DNA of 64,000 nucleotides, taken from contig OX457058.1 in NCBI GenBank assembly GCA_949752795.1, positions 154,824,353 to 154,888,352 on the forward strand, written 5' to 3'. Under the pieces are notes generated by a model. That model searched no databases and was not told the DNA's origin. It saw only the letters and a list, made by a program, of their open reading frames with translations. Below, piece by piece: positions 23,891 through 37,302 of this stretch. The DNA is from Hyperoodon ampullatus (lineage: Eukaryota; Chordata; Mammalia; Artiodactyla; Ziphiidae). The position numbers and the translations under genes are program-made. Numbering within the stretch: the first letter of the stretch is position 1; every line of letters starts with the position of its first letter.

Positions 23891-24448
23891 CTCCATGGTT
23901 GAACCATTTCCACCATGCTACATTGATTCTCAAATACCCCAAAGTTCATTATGTAATTTTTGAATTGGAAAATACAATGCCTTGTTAGTACACCAGAGCT
24001 AGCAAAGTCATCTTTTTTCTTCCTGTCTTGCTGCTCACCCAAGATGCATCTGAATCCAAGGGCAGGGGAAGAAACTGGTCTTCCATCCCTCACAGGTTCC
24101 CATGACATCCCCACTACGTTTGACATAGTGAGCACAACTCAAATCCAAGAGAAGACCATGGCAAACAGGCAGCACCACTGTGTGTTCTTTCATACAAGAG
24201 GGTATTCTGTACTCAGACCAGGATGTAGTTTAGAACGAATAAGAAAACAACAAACAATGAACAGAATCAGCTTATCAGAGTCACTCACCAGGCAGCTGAA
24301 GTGTGAAGTGTGCTGGCATTATACGCCTAAATCACAAACAAATTTAGGATCTCCACATCCAAGTTTGGGACTCTATCTGATAAATGTGAGTAACCAAATT
24401 GAAATCTAGTAGCCAGTACCTTTATGAACCTTAACTGCTTGATTCTCA

Positions 24449-26033
<1,585 letters not shown>

Positions 26034-26337
26034 TCAGCACAAAGTATCTTCCTCATTGCTAACTTTATTCCTAAAGTGCAAATATACACTTCTTATTCAG
26101 GAAGTGTGTCTCAGATAGCAAAGGACATTAACATAATTAGAACTGGGCAGAAAAAGATAGGGCTAAATGGGTAAGCTACTGCTGGCTTGAATTAAAATCT
26201 CATCTAGAATGTAACAAGTGTTCCAAACCACAGAAACTCGACTAAATGAGTGTGGCACAGTTGATTCAGTTGGTTAGCATGCTTATGAAATGACCAGTGT
26301 TGCATGTGAAATACCTTGGCATTCAGTTAGCTTTTTT

Positions 26338-26692
26338 TTTTAATCTTTATTGGAGTATAATTGCTTTACAATGATGTGTTAGTTTCTGCTTTATAACAAA
26401 GTGAATCAGTTATACATATACATATGTTCCCATATCTCTTCCCTCTTGCGTCTCCCTCCCTCCCACCCTCCCTATTCCACCCCTCTAGGTGGTCACAAAC
26501 CACCGAGCTGATCTCCCTGTGCTAGGCAGCTGCTTCCCACTAGCTATCTGTTTTACATTTGGTAGTGTATATATGTCCATGCCACTCTCTCGCTTTGTCA
26601 CAGCTTACCCTTCCCCCTCCCCATATCCTCAAGTCCATTCTCTAGTAGGTCTGTGTCTTTATTCCTGTCTTACCCCTAGGTTCTTCATAACA
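26338..26692 (-). mobile_element. 5'-truncated L1 3' UTR
   Basis: In minus orientation it runs from TTTAATCTTTATTGGAGTAT through TAGTGTATATATGTCCATGC, the same family as the L1 at 1638-3882. The 16-bp target duplication TCAGTTAGCTTTTTTT lies at 26323-26338 and 26693-26708. Only the last 350 bp or so of the element were inserted. Confidence 0.93.
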
Positions 26693-27192
26693 TCAGTTAG
26701 CTTTTTTTGTATTTATAGAATCAACTGTATCTTTAATCCTAGTGAGTCATTCAGAAGTAAATGCATAAAGAAGGCTGAGCAAGAAAGTGTGAATGAACTA
26801 CTACAAATACATACACCTCCTAAGAAGCAAAATATGGGAGAAAAACTTCAAAGTGTACAGCCCATTTCCTTTCACCTAGGATATGTTCAATAAAAGCCTG
26901 CTAAATAGCTTTATCTTGGTAGTGGGTTGAATACACACCAGTCTGGGCAAGCATGAATCTATGTGTTAGCAAGCTTGGCCATCAGTTGAGATTGTTCCAT
27001 GTCTGACTTGACCAGTTGCCTGTCCACAACCAAGTTCTTCTGGCTCTGCTGGTCATTAAGGTGGTTAACAGGCCCAGGAACACTTGGCTAGTACTACCAT
27101 TAATAAGGAGCCTAATTTTCCTGTTAAAGACGAATGCTTTGAAGACCACTGCTACCACCGCTACAGACAGCATACTTAAAACATCTGCCCTG

Positions 27193-27467
27193 GGGCTTCC
27201 CTGGTGGCGCAGTGGTTGAGAATCTGCCTGCCAATGCAGGGGACACAGGTTCGAGCCCTGGTCTGGGAGGATCCCACATGCCGTGGAGCAACTAGGCCCG
27301 TGAGCCACAACTACTGAGCCTGTGCATCTGGAGCCTGTGCTCTGCAACAAGAGAGGCCGCGACAGTGAGAGGCCCGCGCACCGCGATGAAGAGTGGCCCC
27401 CACTTGCCACAACTAGAGAAAGCCCTCGCACAGAAATGAAGACCCAACACAGCAAAAAAAAAAAAAA
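27193..27467 (+). repeat. CHR-type SINE, hybrid of short and long forms
   Basis: The head and GAGAGGCCGCGACAGTGAGAG block are of the short form. The GCAACTAGGCCC, ACAACTACTGAGCC and final ACTAGAGAAAGCCC blocks are of the long form. The target duplication ATCTGCCCTG lies at 27183-27192 and 27468-27477. It looks like a bridging subfamily. Confidence 0.93.
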
Positions 27468-27626
27468 ATCTGCCCTGAAACAATGCCCCTACGAACACCC
27501 CGCCCAAAAATCTATGCAACATTAAGTCTAGGGTGTGGTTACCAGGGGTGGGAGGCATCCCATCATAAATCTGATTTTATATTCTTTACTGTTCATCACT
27601 GAAGGAAGGGGTTGCAAACTTACATG

Positions 27627-27660
27627 AATTTGCTCTCTTCATAAAAGAAGAGAGCAAATT
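27627..27660. repeat. perfect 14-bp hairpin with 6-base loop
   Basis: AATTTGCTCTCTTC at 27627-27640 and its exact reverse complement at 27647-27660 are separated by ATAAAA. It is not within a recognised repeat. Confidence 0.9.
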
Positions 27661-28237
27661 GGTAGAAAAGAGAAATAAGATAATAAAAACACACACTACA
27701 AACGCAAAATGGCCAAAAGCTGTGACTGTGTTTACACCTTTGGTTATTCATAACAAAACAATCTATCTGCTATCTAACCTAGAGATAGGAGATGCTCCCA
27801 CAAAGTAAAAAGTCTCATCTGAAGCCACTAGTCTTGCTGCAGAGGGCGACGTGTGGCAAACAGCAGGAGACAAGTAAAAATGGACTCATTGTTTCAGTTT
27901 CCTCTGTTTATATACAGAAGGGAAGGGAAAAATAAACACTGATTCAAAATTTTAGATGAAAGGAAAAGCTATGGAATGCTTGACCATATTATCTACTCAG
28001 GAAAAAAAAATTCAATACCTCTCTCATAGTATACTCTCTAAATCCCATGTAAGTTAAAGATTTAGATAAAAATGGGGAAGGCCATTACACAAAATCCAAA
28101 CAAAAGTCTTAAGACAATAAATGTGACAACATAAACATTTTAATAAGTCTGCACAGCAAGACACTAAAAACAAAGTTAAAAATAAAAAATATTGCAACAT
28201 AAAGGGCTCTTATAATCAGTAAAAAGAGAAACAGTTT

Positions 28238-28449
28238 GGGGCTTCCCTGGTAGCACAGTGGTTGGGAGTCCACCTGCTGATGCAGGGGACGCGGGTTCGT
28301 GCCCTGGTCCAGGAGGATCCCACATGCCGCGGAGCGGCTGGGCCCATGAGCCATGGCCGCTGAGCCTGCGTGTCCGGAGCCTGTGCTCCGCAACGGGAGA
28401 GGCCACAACAATGAGAGGCCCATGTACCGCAAAAAAAAAAAAAAAAAAA
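28238..28449 (+). repeat. CHR-type SINE, short form
   Basis: GGGGCTTCCCTGGTAGCACA to GTACCGC plus about 20 A. The left and right flanks do not give a convincing target duplication. Confidence 0.93.
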
Positions 28450-28725
28450 GTTGCTCAACACTTAATAATCAAAGCAATAAAAATTAATGTTATTGGACTT
28501 ACTAGATTAGAAAAGATTTTAAATGATGCATAATGGCTTATGTTGGCCTGTGAGTAGAAATAGTCACTGTTTTTGAGTTGAGTTGTTGTGTAAAAATTTG
28601 TACCATATTTGGAGGCAATCTGGAAAAGCATAGCAAATTTATACCATTTTAACCATGCATTCTAAAGACTGCTGGGAATTTATCCTAAGGTACTAATCAG
28701 ACCAGTGAGCAAAAATGTGAATGTT

Positions 28726-28937
28726 GGGGCTTCCCTGGTGGCGCAGTGGTTGAGAGTCCGCCTGCCGATGCAGGGGACACGGGTTCGTGCCCCGGTCCGG
28801 GAGGATCCCATATGCCGCAGAGCGGCTGGGCCCGTGAGCCATGGCCATGGAGCCTGCGTGTCCGGAGCCTGTGCTCCGCAACGGGAGAGGCCACAACAGT
28901 GAGAGGCCTGCGTACCGCAAAAAAAAAAAAAAAAAAA
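28726..28937 (+). repeat. CHR-type SINE, short form
   Basis: Near-consensus copy with a tail of about 20 A. The exact 15-bp target duplication AAAAATGTGAATGTT lies at 28711-28725 and 28938-28952. Confidence 0.97.
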
Positions 28938-29854
28938 AAAAATGTGAATGTTAAGTAGTACTGTTTCTAGCAGAAAAATTCAGAAACAACCTGGATGTTC
29001 AAACTGAGGGATGGACTGAATGAGGGCACTGCCTGCCACCCTGGCATTACAGGAGGACAGTCACACATACTGCCAAACTTCCCGATGTGTTGCAAGAAAA
29101 CAGCAAGTCACACAACAGTGTTTAATAAATCCCATTTACATAAAACAAAATACTGTATATATCTTTCTCACTGTAAAATATTTTAGACAAAAGGAAGAAA
29201 GTTATTACTATCCATAAACCTTCCATCCAGAGGCACAGACCTAACATCTGAGCGTATATTCTTTTAGACTTTTGCCTATACATGTACACAGTTTGGTAAA
29301 TGATGATATTGAACAGTTTGGTAATCTTTCCTCTCTACATGAGGGTTTTAACTTGGAAAGTTATGCATTTTTATTGTGATTATTTTAATAATGCACAAAG
29401 ATATTTCCATTTAGGGAGAAAGGTCTGGCTTAGTGCCACTCTTCTCCCTGCTTATACAGCACCTGTTCATACCTGCATTTCAGTATTCGTCTGTTGTATT
29501 CTAACTACTGGTTTCTCTATCGTCTCTTTAGCAACCAGTCAGAGATCCTTGAGATCAGGGAGCTTGCTTTATTCACCTTAATACCCCTAATGTTATGGCA
29601 AGACATACCACAGGCATCTAGCAAATGCATACTAAACAAGTGACTTGTAAACAAGGAAGATGAAAAAGTTCAAAGTAAAAAAAAAAGAACAATGTTTTTA
29701 CTTTGTACCAAAAGGCTTCCTTTAGCCTTTATTTTTATTCCAACTTTTAAAAGACTGGACCAGAAAGACATTTTAAATGTTGCTACTTCAGTTTCACTTA
29801 TATTTCCTATTAATGTAATTAATGTTACCACTGCCACTAACCCAAAGAATATTA

Positions 29855-30055
<201 letters not shown>

Positions 30056-30134
30056 CTAAAATCATTAATAATTATATCTTATTAAGGAAAGCCTGCACAA
30101 TGGCAAAGTTATCAATTTACTCTGAAATCTTTGT

Positions 30135-30220
30135 TTATATTATTATATTAATATTATATATGATATTGATATTATATATGTTTATTAGTTTATTATATTA
30201 TAATAAAATATTATATAAAT
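30135..30220. repeat. AT-rich low-complexity tract
   Basis: Imperfect TATTATAT/ATATGATATT repeats, almost free of G and C. Confidence 0.8.
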
Positions 30221-30285
30221 CATTATTACTGCTTACATGCTATAACTTTTTCCATCCTTTTACTTTTAACCTGTGTCTTCAATTT

Positions 30286-30417
30286 TTTTTGTTTTGTTTT
30301 GTTTTTTAATTTTGGCCATGCCGTGTAGCTTGCAGGATCTTAGTTACCCAAATAGGGTTTGAACCTCGGCTCACAGCAGTGAAAGCACTGAGTCCTAATC
30401 ACTGGACCAGGGAATTC
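30286..30417 (-). repeat. CHR-type SINE, compact form
   Basis: In minus orientation with (TTTTG)n tail, TTTTGGCCATGCCGTGTAGC to ACCAGGGAATT. The target duplication CCTGTGTCTT lies at 30270-30279 and 30418-30427. A few bases are missing near the 5' end. Confidence 0.9.
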
Positions 30418-30624
30418 CCTGTGTCTTTAAATTTAAAGTAGGTCTCTGGTGGAAGCCTATTTAATTTTATCTGGTCTGACAATCTCTATCTTCTAATTGG
30501 AATATATAAATCATTCATATTTAATATGATATCAATATAGTTGTGTTTAAATCTCTTCTCTTGCTTTTTGTTTTCTACTTGTCCCATCTATTCCTTGAGG
30601 AACCATATATGTATGTTAATCTAG

Positions 30625-30745
30625 TCCAAGTACCTCATTTCACAAAGGAAAATTTGAGGCTAAGAAAGGTTGTGACATGCTCATGGTCACACAGCTAAAT
30701 CTGACCATATAACTAACCAAAAATATCTCAGGTCTTCTGCTCATT
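30625..30745 (-). repeat. MIR element
   Basis: CATTTCACAAAGGAAAATTT, GAGGCTAAGAAAGGTTG and TGGTCACACAGCTAAAT are the inverted MIR core. Confidence 0.75.
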
Positions 30746-30929
30746 AATACACTGATTTTTCAATATACCATGCCTAGATATCAATGTTAAAATGAGACGT
30801 GTAGGGCCAGCCCATGAGGACCCTTTCAAGTTGATAGTGCCAATCTGTTAAAATGTGATTTACAAGGTCTCTTATCTTTTATCTCTTCTACTGTCCCCTC
30901 ACAAACTCTACCCACAGAAAATAAAATAC

Positions 30930-31038
30930 ATACATATATATTACTTTTAACTTATTATTTACCTATATTATTACTTTTAACCTATATTATTACCTATATT
31001 ATACATATATATATTATATATATATACACACACACATA
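30930..31038. repeat. TA-rich and (CA)n low-complexity tract
   Basis: Repeated TTACTTTTAACCTATATTA-like units give way to (TA)n and then ACACACACACAT. Confidence 0.75.
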
Positions 31039-31412
31039 ATTGGCCCATATATCTCTGAACAACATGCATTACAGTAAGAACAAGTATTAGGGACCTATAT
31101 ATTTTCATATTTTTCTATTAGAAAAAGCCACCTGATAAATAATTTCCAAACTAAGCATCCTTTCTTCCATAATTTTAGTCTTTTATGAGAATTTATTTAT
31201 GAGAATCCCTTTAAAACTGTATGAAACGAAGAAGGCAAGAGTCATCGCATGGAAGGAGGAAAGATCATGGGTTCCAGAGAAAAAGCTTCAACTGATAAAA
31301 GTCTCCATGGGATACACATATACACAAATTATATAAAATTTTATGATAGAGATATCTTTGGGTAAACTATGTGTAAAGTTTACAATAGCTTCTGGCTTGC
31401 CTGAATGCCTTA

Positions 31413-31607
<195 letters not shown>

Positions 31608-31799
31608 TTAATGAAGTCGATACCACCAAACCCCAAATTTAAGAATTACTCATTACTTCATAAAAAGAAATCATAGTCTATGTGTTATAACCTTTTCAGA
31701 CTAAGGTCTATGAAGGAGTCAGTATTAGGAAGAGTAAAGGCTCATAAAGAATACAATAGTTGAATAAAATCAGATGCAGCACCTGTGGTGGCATTTCTA

Positions 31800-32205
31800 T
31801 AAAAAGGGTTGCCAACAATTTCTCCCATTCCTGTTCACACATGCTGGTTCCAAGTCTATGCCTTAAGGGGACTGGCAGCATCTGCTTTTATACATTTGAA
31901 GTCAGCTGCCATGTAAAATAGTCTAACTAGCTTGTTGTAAAGACAGATCATGTGGACAGGGAGGGGCTCTGGAGGATGAGGGACTATGGAAGGAAGGGGC
32001 AGGGCTCACCACTCAGCTGAGGTGCCAGACATGTAAGTGACACTATCTTGGATACTCTATCGTCAGTCATAATGCTCCACCCAGCTCCACATGGAGCCGA
32101 GATAAAATGTCAAGTCCTTTCCAAATTACAGAATCACAAGCAAATAAGTACATGTTTCTGTTTTAAGCCACTAAGTTTTGGAATGATCTGTTATGTAGCA
32201 AAAGC
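31800..32205 (+). repeat. MLT1-like LTR (ERVL-MaLR)
   Basis: It ends in the typical GTTTTAAGCCACTAAGTTTT GGAATGATCTGTTATGTAGC layout and begins with a diverged GGGTTGCCAACAATTTCTCC section. The start is approximate. No internal viral genes are present. Confidence 0.65.
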
Positions 32206-32354
32206 CAAGTTAAAAAACACCTTCCCTCACTTTGTATTATGATTTTACTTCAAATGCTCAAATTTTACATCAAGTGCTCAAATCCTTAAGAACCAAACAA
32301 CACTGATTAATGATAATGGCTACATGCAGAGAGAAAAGAAGCAGAGAAAGAAGA

Positions 32355-32540
32355 CTGCTGAACTTGGATACTATGTGTCCTTAAAGCTTAAGCAAGTCAT
32401 TTATCCTCTCTGGGCCTGTTTCTTATCTGTTAAATACCAATAATAGTATTTGCTCTATCTACCCCATGACATTGTTGTAAAGATGAGAAGGGATAAGATG
32501 TTCAAGAAATTTATACAACATAAAGCGCCGTAAAGACATA
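32355..32540 (+). repeat. MIR element
   Basis: AAGCAAGTCATTTATCCTCT, CTGGGCCTGTTTCTTATCTG TTAAATACC and CCCCATGACATTGTTGTAAA follow the MIR core in plus orientation. The SINE at 32545 cuts its end. Confidence 0.8.
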
Positions 32541-32544
32541 AGGT

Positions 32545-32897
32545 GGGCTTCCCTGGTGGCACAATGGTTAAGAATCTGCCTGCCAATGCAGGGGACACGG
32601 GTTCAAGCCCTGGCCCGGGAAGATCCCACATGCCACGGAGCAACTAAGCCCGTGCGCCACAACTACTGAGCCTGCGCTCTAGAGCCCGTGAGCCACAACT
32701 ACTGAGCCCATGCACCACAACTACTGAAGCCCACGCACCTAGAGCCTGTGCTCCGCCACGAGAAGCCACTGCAGTGAGAAGCCCACGCACCACAGCGAAG
32801 AGTAGCCCCCGCTCACCACAACTAGAGCAAGCTCGCGCACAGCAACAAAAACCCAATCCATCCAAAAATAAATAAATAAAATTTAAAAAGTATCCTT
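32545..32897 (+). repeat. CHR-type SINE, long form
   Basis: Full long form with ACAACTACTGAGCC blocks and (AAAT)n tail. The left copy of its target site is AAAGACATAAGG (ending 32544). The right copy AAAGATGTAAGG was then used again by the next SINE. Confidence 0.93.
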
Positions 32898-32913
32898 TAA
32901 AAAAAGATGTAAG

Positions 32914-33133
32914 GGGCTTCCCTGGTGGCGCAGTGGTTGGGAGTCCACCTGCCAATGCGGGGGACACGGGTTCGTGCCCCGGTCCGGGAGGATCCCACAC
33001 GCCACGGAGCGGCGGGGCCCACGAGCCAAGGCCACTGGGCCTGCGCGTCCGGGGCCTGTGCTCCGCAGCGGGAGATGCCACAGCGGTGAGAGGCCCACGT
33101 ACCGCAAAAAATAAAATAAAATAAAATAAAAAT
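32914..33133 (+). repeat. CHR-type SINE, short form
   Basis: Short form with a tail of (AAAAT)n instead of plain A. The target duplication AAAAAAAGATGTAAGG lies just before 32914 and at 33134-33149. Confidence 0.94.
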
Positions 33134-33169
33134 AAAAAAAGATGTAAGGTATGATTACTCTATGTCATC

Positions 33170-33285
33170 ACTGCACAATGCTCCCTTAACCACATCACTG
33201 GGGATAGACCCACGTGAAGTAAGAATAAATTGTTGTTTTAATCTACTAAGTTTGGGGGTGATTCACAGTAATAAACATCCAGAAA
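33170..33285 (+). repeat. MLT1-like LTR 3' remnant
   Basis: ATAAATTGTTGTTTTAATCT ACTAAGTTTGGGGGTGATTC matches the 3' end of MaLR LTRs. Only this end is recognisable. Confidence 0.5.
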
Positions 33286-33429
33286 GTTGCCTTATAACTT
33301 TTATGGTTATCAGTTCTCTTGAACAAAATGGAAAAATTAGGAATCCTCCTTTGAACTTAAATAAATTAAATCTCTTTGTAGAAATCTGTTCACTTTCACA
33401 TTTTATAGACTTGTAATAATAATAAAAGA

Positions 33430-33600
33430 GCTAATGTTTATTGAGGGTTTACCATGTTACAAGCACTTTACATGAATTAGCTTATTTAATTCTTGAAACA
33501 CCCCTATAGTGTGGGAATTATCATTAGCCCCAATTTACCAGTATGGAAGCAGAGTAACGTTCATATGCCCATGAGCTCAGTACTAGTAAGTAGTACTCTC
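33430..33600 (-). repeat. MIR element
   Basis: TAATGTTTATTGAGGGTTTA, CAAGCACTTTACATGAATTA and CCCCAATTTACCAGTATGGA are the inverted MIR layout. Confidence 0.75.
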
Positions 33601-33919
33601 AACCACTATCACTGACAAAAGCCAATAAAGTCAACATTAAAGTTATAAATGAAACAAATACTTAATGGAAACTTTCTAGAGATATTCTGTAAGTATAACA
33701 TAATGGAAAAGATAAATATATCTCAAAACACACTGAAAGCATTAAAATCATCCATCACTTCAGAAAAATAAAGCATTCTTTTTAGCTGATCTAAACTACA
33801 TGGGAAAGCATGTATTTGGATGCTCTATATAGTATTCTAGCTCTATCTCAGTATTATTCCCTCCTGAGTAAAAAAGTTAAGAATAAGAACATCAGCTGGC
33901 CAAACAGAGCTACACTTAC

Positions 33920-34068
33920 CAATTTCCTGCCGAGTGCTGCACACTCCAACTCCATATTCCTCTAGGACTTTGGCAGCTGCCTCTTGACATGGTCCAGTAT
34001 TCCGTGCAAACCCAAGATAGTTGTAGGAACCCATGTTTATAACATCTTTAATTACATTCCCTGTGTAC
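33920..34068 (-). CDS. SPTLC2: SPTLC2 exon 4
   Basis: 149 bp encoding residues 162-210 with split codons for K161 and G211 ([20 protein letters not shown], then [29 protein letters not shown]). The acceptor is ATACAG|GTACAC and the donor is [22 protein letters not shown] and the GVCSTR motif belong to the substrate and cofactor entry of the alpha-oxoamine synthase fold. Differences from human recalled are I166V, G169D and S187P. Confidence 0.96.
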
Positions 34069-34169
34069 CTGTATTTCAATAGCATAAAAGTTCATGAAAC
34101 TCAAAAGCAAATCAAATACATGTGATAATAAACTTACTGATAATACAAAAGGAAGCACCCTCTATAGGA

Positions 34170-35220
34170 AGTAGAGAGAATATGGTCTAGATGAAAAGCA
34201 ACTCAAACTCACTACCAATTAGGAAGACGGAAGTTAAAACAAAATACCAGTTTTTACTTATCAATAGGGATGTTTAAAAACTGACCATATCATGGGAATT
34301 CCCTGGCAGTCCAATGGTTAGAACTTGGCGCTTTCACTTCTGTGGCCCTGGTTCAATCCCTGGTCAGAGAACTAAGATCCTGCAAGCCATGAGGCAAAGC
34401 CAAAAAAAAATTTTTTTTAATTTTTTAAAATAAAAATAAAAACTGACTACATCCAGTGTTGGCCAGGACACTCTCATATGCTGTAGGTAAGAATATCAGT
34501 CAGTACGTTTCTTTGGAGGGCAGTTTGACAGTACTTCTCTATTAAAAGATATACATATATTTGACTCATCAATTCCTACACACATATAAAAGGATATATG
34601 CTTAAGGATCCTTTAAGAGTCACTACACAATTTATCTACAGTGTCCCTTTCTCAGGCACACAGACCAGTGACTTTCCACATGGTGGAAGCTCAGTCAGCC
34701 TGGGACCCCAAGTGAGGACAACATGGTTCAGAGGCTCCACCGATCTAAGACGGACATGAAGTAGGGACAAGAAATAAACTGCTTCTGTCTTAATGCTGAG
34801 GTTTTGGGGGTTTTTAACACAGGATGATGTAGCCCAATCTACTCTACATTATATGTATCTATACTGTAGAACACTAAGCAGCCACTACAAATAGTGAGCT
34901 TGCTGTGAACGTACACAAGAAGGATGCTGTCACCAGTATGTTAGCAAGTAAAAAAAGCGAGATATAAAATAATTTCTATAGTATGATCCCATTTTTGTAA
35001 ATCAAAAACTACCTGTGTGCAACCCCAGTAATACACTATATATATATATACATGCAATAGAAAACATATGGAGGAATAATATACAATAACCTGATAACAA
35101 TGGTCACCTCTGGGAAATGAGGATTTGTGGGGAAGTGGATTTGCAAAAGGATAGTGGTTAGCTGTCATAGGGGACCTTCAGTTTATTTGTATTATTTGTC
35201 TTTTTAAAAAAACGATAACC
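34170..35220 (+). repeat. old L1M 3' portion, split by a SINE
   Basis: CATCCAGTGTTGGCCAGGAC, GGAGGGCAGTTTGACAGTAC, CATTTTTGTAAATCAAAAAC and GGTCACCTCTGGGAAATGAG follow the end of ORF2 and the 3' UTR of ancient L1. Borders are approximate. Confidence 0.65.
34294..34435 (+). repeat. CHR-type SINE, compact form
   Basis: GGGAATTCCCTGGCAGTCCA to GCCAAAAAAAAA with an A/T-rich tail. The target duplication AAAAACTGAC is seen before 34294 and at about 34436-34446, within old L1 sequence. Confidence 0.92.
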
Positions 35221-35502
35221 ATACAACCATGTAATGCCTGTACAATATAAACAAAACAAAATCTTACGAATATAAAAGGTTTTCTAAACAATTCAATCCA
35301 TTTAAGTAAAAACACTCCTTGAATCATTTGAGAAATCAAAATATCCATAAATAAATTCAGATAACTGATTCTGGTAAATGGCATAACAGAAAGGATGGTT
35401 TTTCTTTGTGTGAGTTTTTTTAATAAGTCAAATTTTGTTTTCAACTATAATCCAACACAGTGACAAATGTAGTAGCAAAATGCATTTAAAAAATCTCAGG
35501 AC

Positions 35503-35702
35503 GGGGCTTCCCTGGTGGCGCAGTGGTTGAGAGCCCGCCTGCCGATGCAGGGGACACGGGTTCGTGCCCTGGTCCGGGAAGATCCCACATGCCGCGGAGC
35601 GGCTGGGCCCGTGAACCATGGCCGTTGAGCCTGCGCGTCCAGAGCCTGTGCTCCGCAACGGGAGAGGCCACAACAGCGCGAGGCCCACGTACCGCCAAAA
35701 AA
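35503..35702 (+). repeat. CHR-type SINE, short form
   Basis: Near-consensus copy. The exact target duplication AAAAAATCTCAGGAC lies at 35488-35502 and 35703-35717. The last bases of this duplication are the head of the long-form SINE that follows, so this copy landed at the border of an older SINE. Confidence 0.96.
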
Positions 35703-35711
35703 AAAAAATCT

Positions 35712-36063
35712 CAGGACTCCCCTGGTGGCACAGTGGTTAAGAATCCGCCTGCCAATTCAGGGGACACGGGTTCAAGCCTGGTCCTGGAAGATCCCACATG
35801 ACGCGGAGCAACTAAGCCCATGCGCCACAACTACTGAGCCTGCACTCTAGAGCCTGTGAGCCACAACTACTGAACCCTCACGCCACAACTACTGAAGCCA
35901 CCTAGAGCCTATGCTCCGCAACAAGAGAAGCCACCACAGTGAGAAGCCTGCACACTGCAACAAAGAGTAGCCCCCGCTCACCGCAACCAGAGAAAGCCCG
36001 TGTGCAACAACGAAGACCCAACACAGCCAAAATTAAATAAGTACATAAATTTATTTTTTTTTT
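35712..36063 (+). repeat. CHR-type SINE, long form
   Basis: GGACTCCCCTGGTGGCACA to ACACAGCCAAAATTAAATAA with a T-containing tail. The target duplication AATCTCAG precedes it and reappears at 36064-36071. Confidence 0.93.
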
Positions 36064-36227
36064 AATCTCAGTAACAATGAACAATATGAAAGGAAACTAA
36101 TCATGCTGTATTGTACTCTCAGCTTCCACTCCTATTTTGACAGAATATTCAAATTGCAATACAATATCTTCTGAAGTGAAGAAATTCTTTTTTTGTTGTC
36201 AAGAAACAATTTCCCAACCGAGACTCA

Positions 36228-36437
<210 letters not shown>

Positions 36438-36985
36438 TTACAACCTCCCTTTTCGTAATGCAAGAGCACTTTAGACTAAGACGTCAATTATACAGAATTA
36501 ACTGATATGGAGAACATTGGAAAGGCATCAATTCCTTATGTTATTTTAAAACAACTCAATCAGGTAAAAGTCACTTAGCTTTGACCATTGAGCTATAAGA
36601 AATGGTTGCAAGTAACTATCTGACTGCTCGAAAGTAGAGCCAAAGAACTTAACTTAGTAAAGCAGGCCTCATAAAAATAAAACCTGGTTTGTACAATTCT
36701 GTCTTAAATGGTTTTCCTTCCTCAAAACCTTAAAAACATGGCTCTTCTGCCCCGCCCCCACCAGTAATATATTAGGGGAAATGCCATAAAAACCCCTATA
36801 ATTCCAGTTTCAACCAAGAAAAATAATTCCAAAATTAAGATTTCATTCTCTGCATATTTTCAAGGATCAAAATGAAACAAATCCAAAGAAAAATTATAAA
36901 CAAGAAACACTAAAAGGTAGGTTATAGAAAGACACCTACTTGAGGTTTCTTTCCTTGGATGGGCGTTTTTTAAAAATCTCAAAAT

Positions 36986-37302
36986 GGGACTTCCCTGGTG
37001 GCGCAGTGGTTAAGAATCCTCCTGCCAATGCAGGGGACACGGGTTCGATCCCTGGCCCGGGAAGATCCCACATACCGCGGAGCAACTAAGCCCATGCGCC
37101 ACAACTACTGAGCCTGCGCTCTAGAGCCCATGAAACACAACTACTGAAGCCCACACACCTAGAGCTTGTGCTCCGCAACAAGAGAAGCCACCACAATGAG
37201 AAGCCCGCACACCGCACAGAAGAGTAGCCCCCAATTGCCTGAACTAGAAAAAGTCCGCGCGCAGCAACGAAGACCCAGTGCAGCCAAAAAATAATTTTTT
37301 AA
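36986..37302 (+). repeat. CHR-type SINE, long form
   Basis: Full long form. The exact target duplication AAAAATCTCAAAAT lies at 36972-36985 and 37303-37316. Confidence 0.96.

Larger units (their letters stand above)
28000..29300 (+). repeat. old L1M 3' portion, split by two SINEs
   Basis: Segments such as ACTGCTGGGAATTTATCCTA and CAACCTGGATGTTCAAACTG belong to the end of an ancient L1 (ORF2 end and 3' UTR). The two short-form SINEs at 28238-28449 and 28726-28937 cut it into three pieces. Outer borders are approximate. Confidence 0.65.

Noticed and set aside
33843..34085. 80-codon open frame ending in [20 protein letters not shown]
   Set aside because: It is SPTLC2 exon 4 read through both splice sites. 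The intron parts are not coding.
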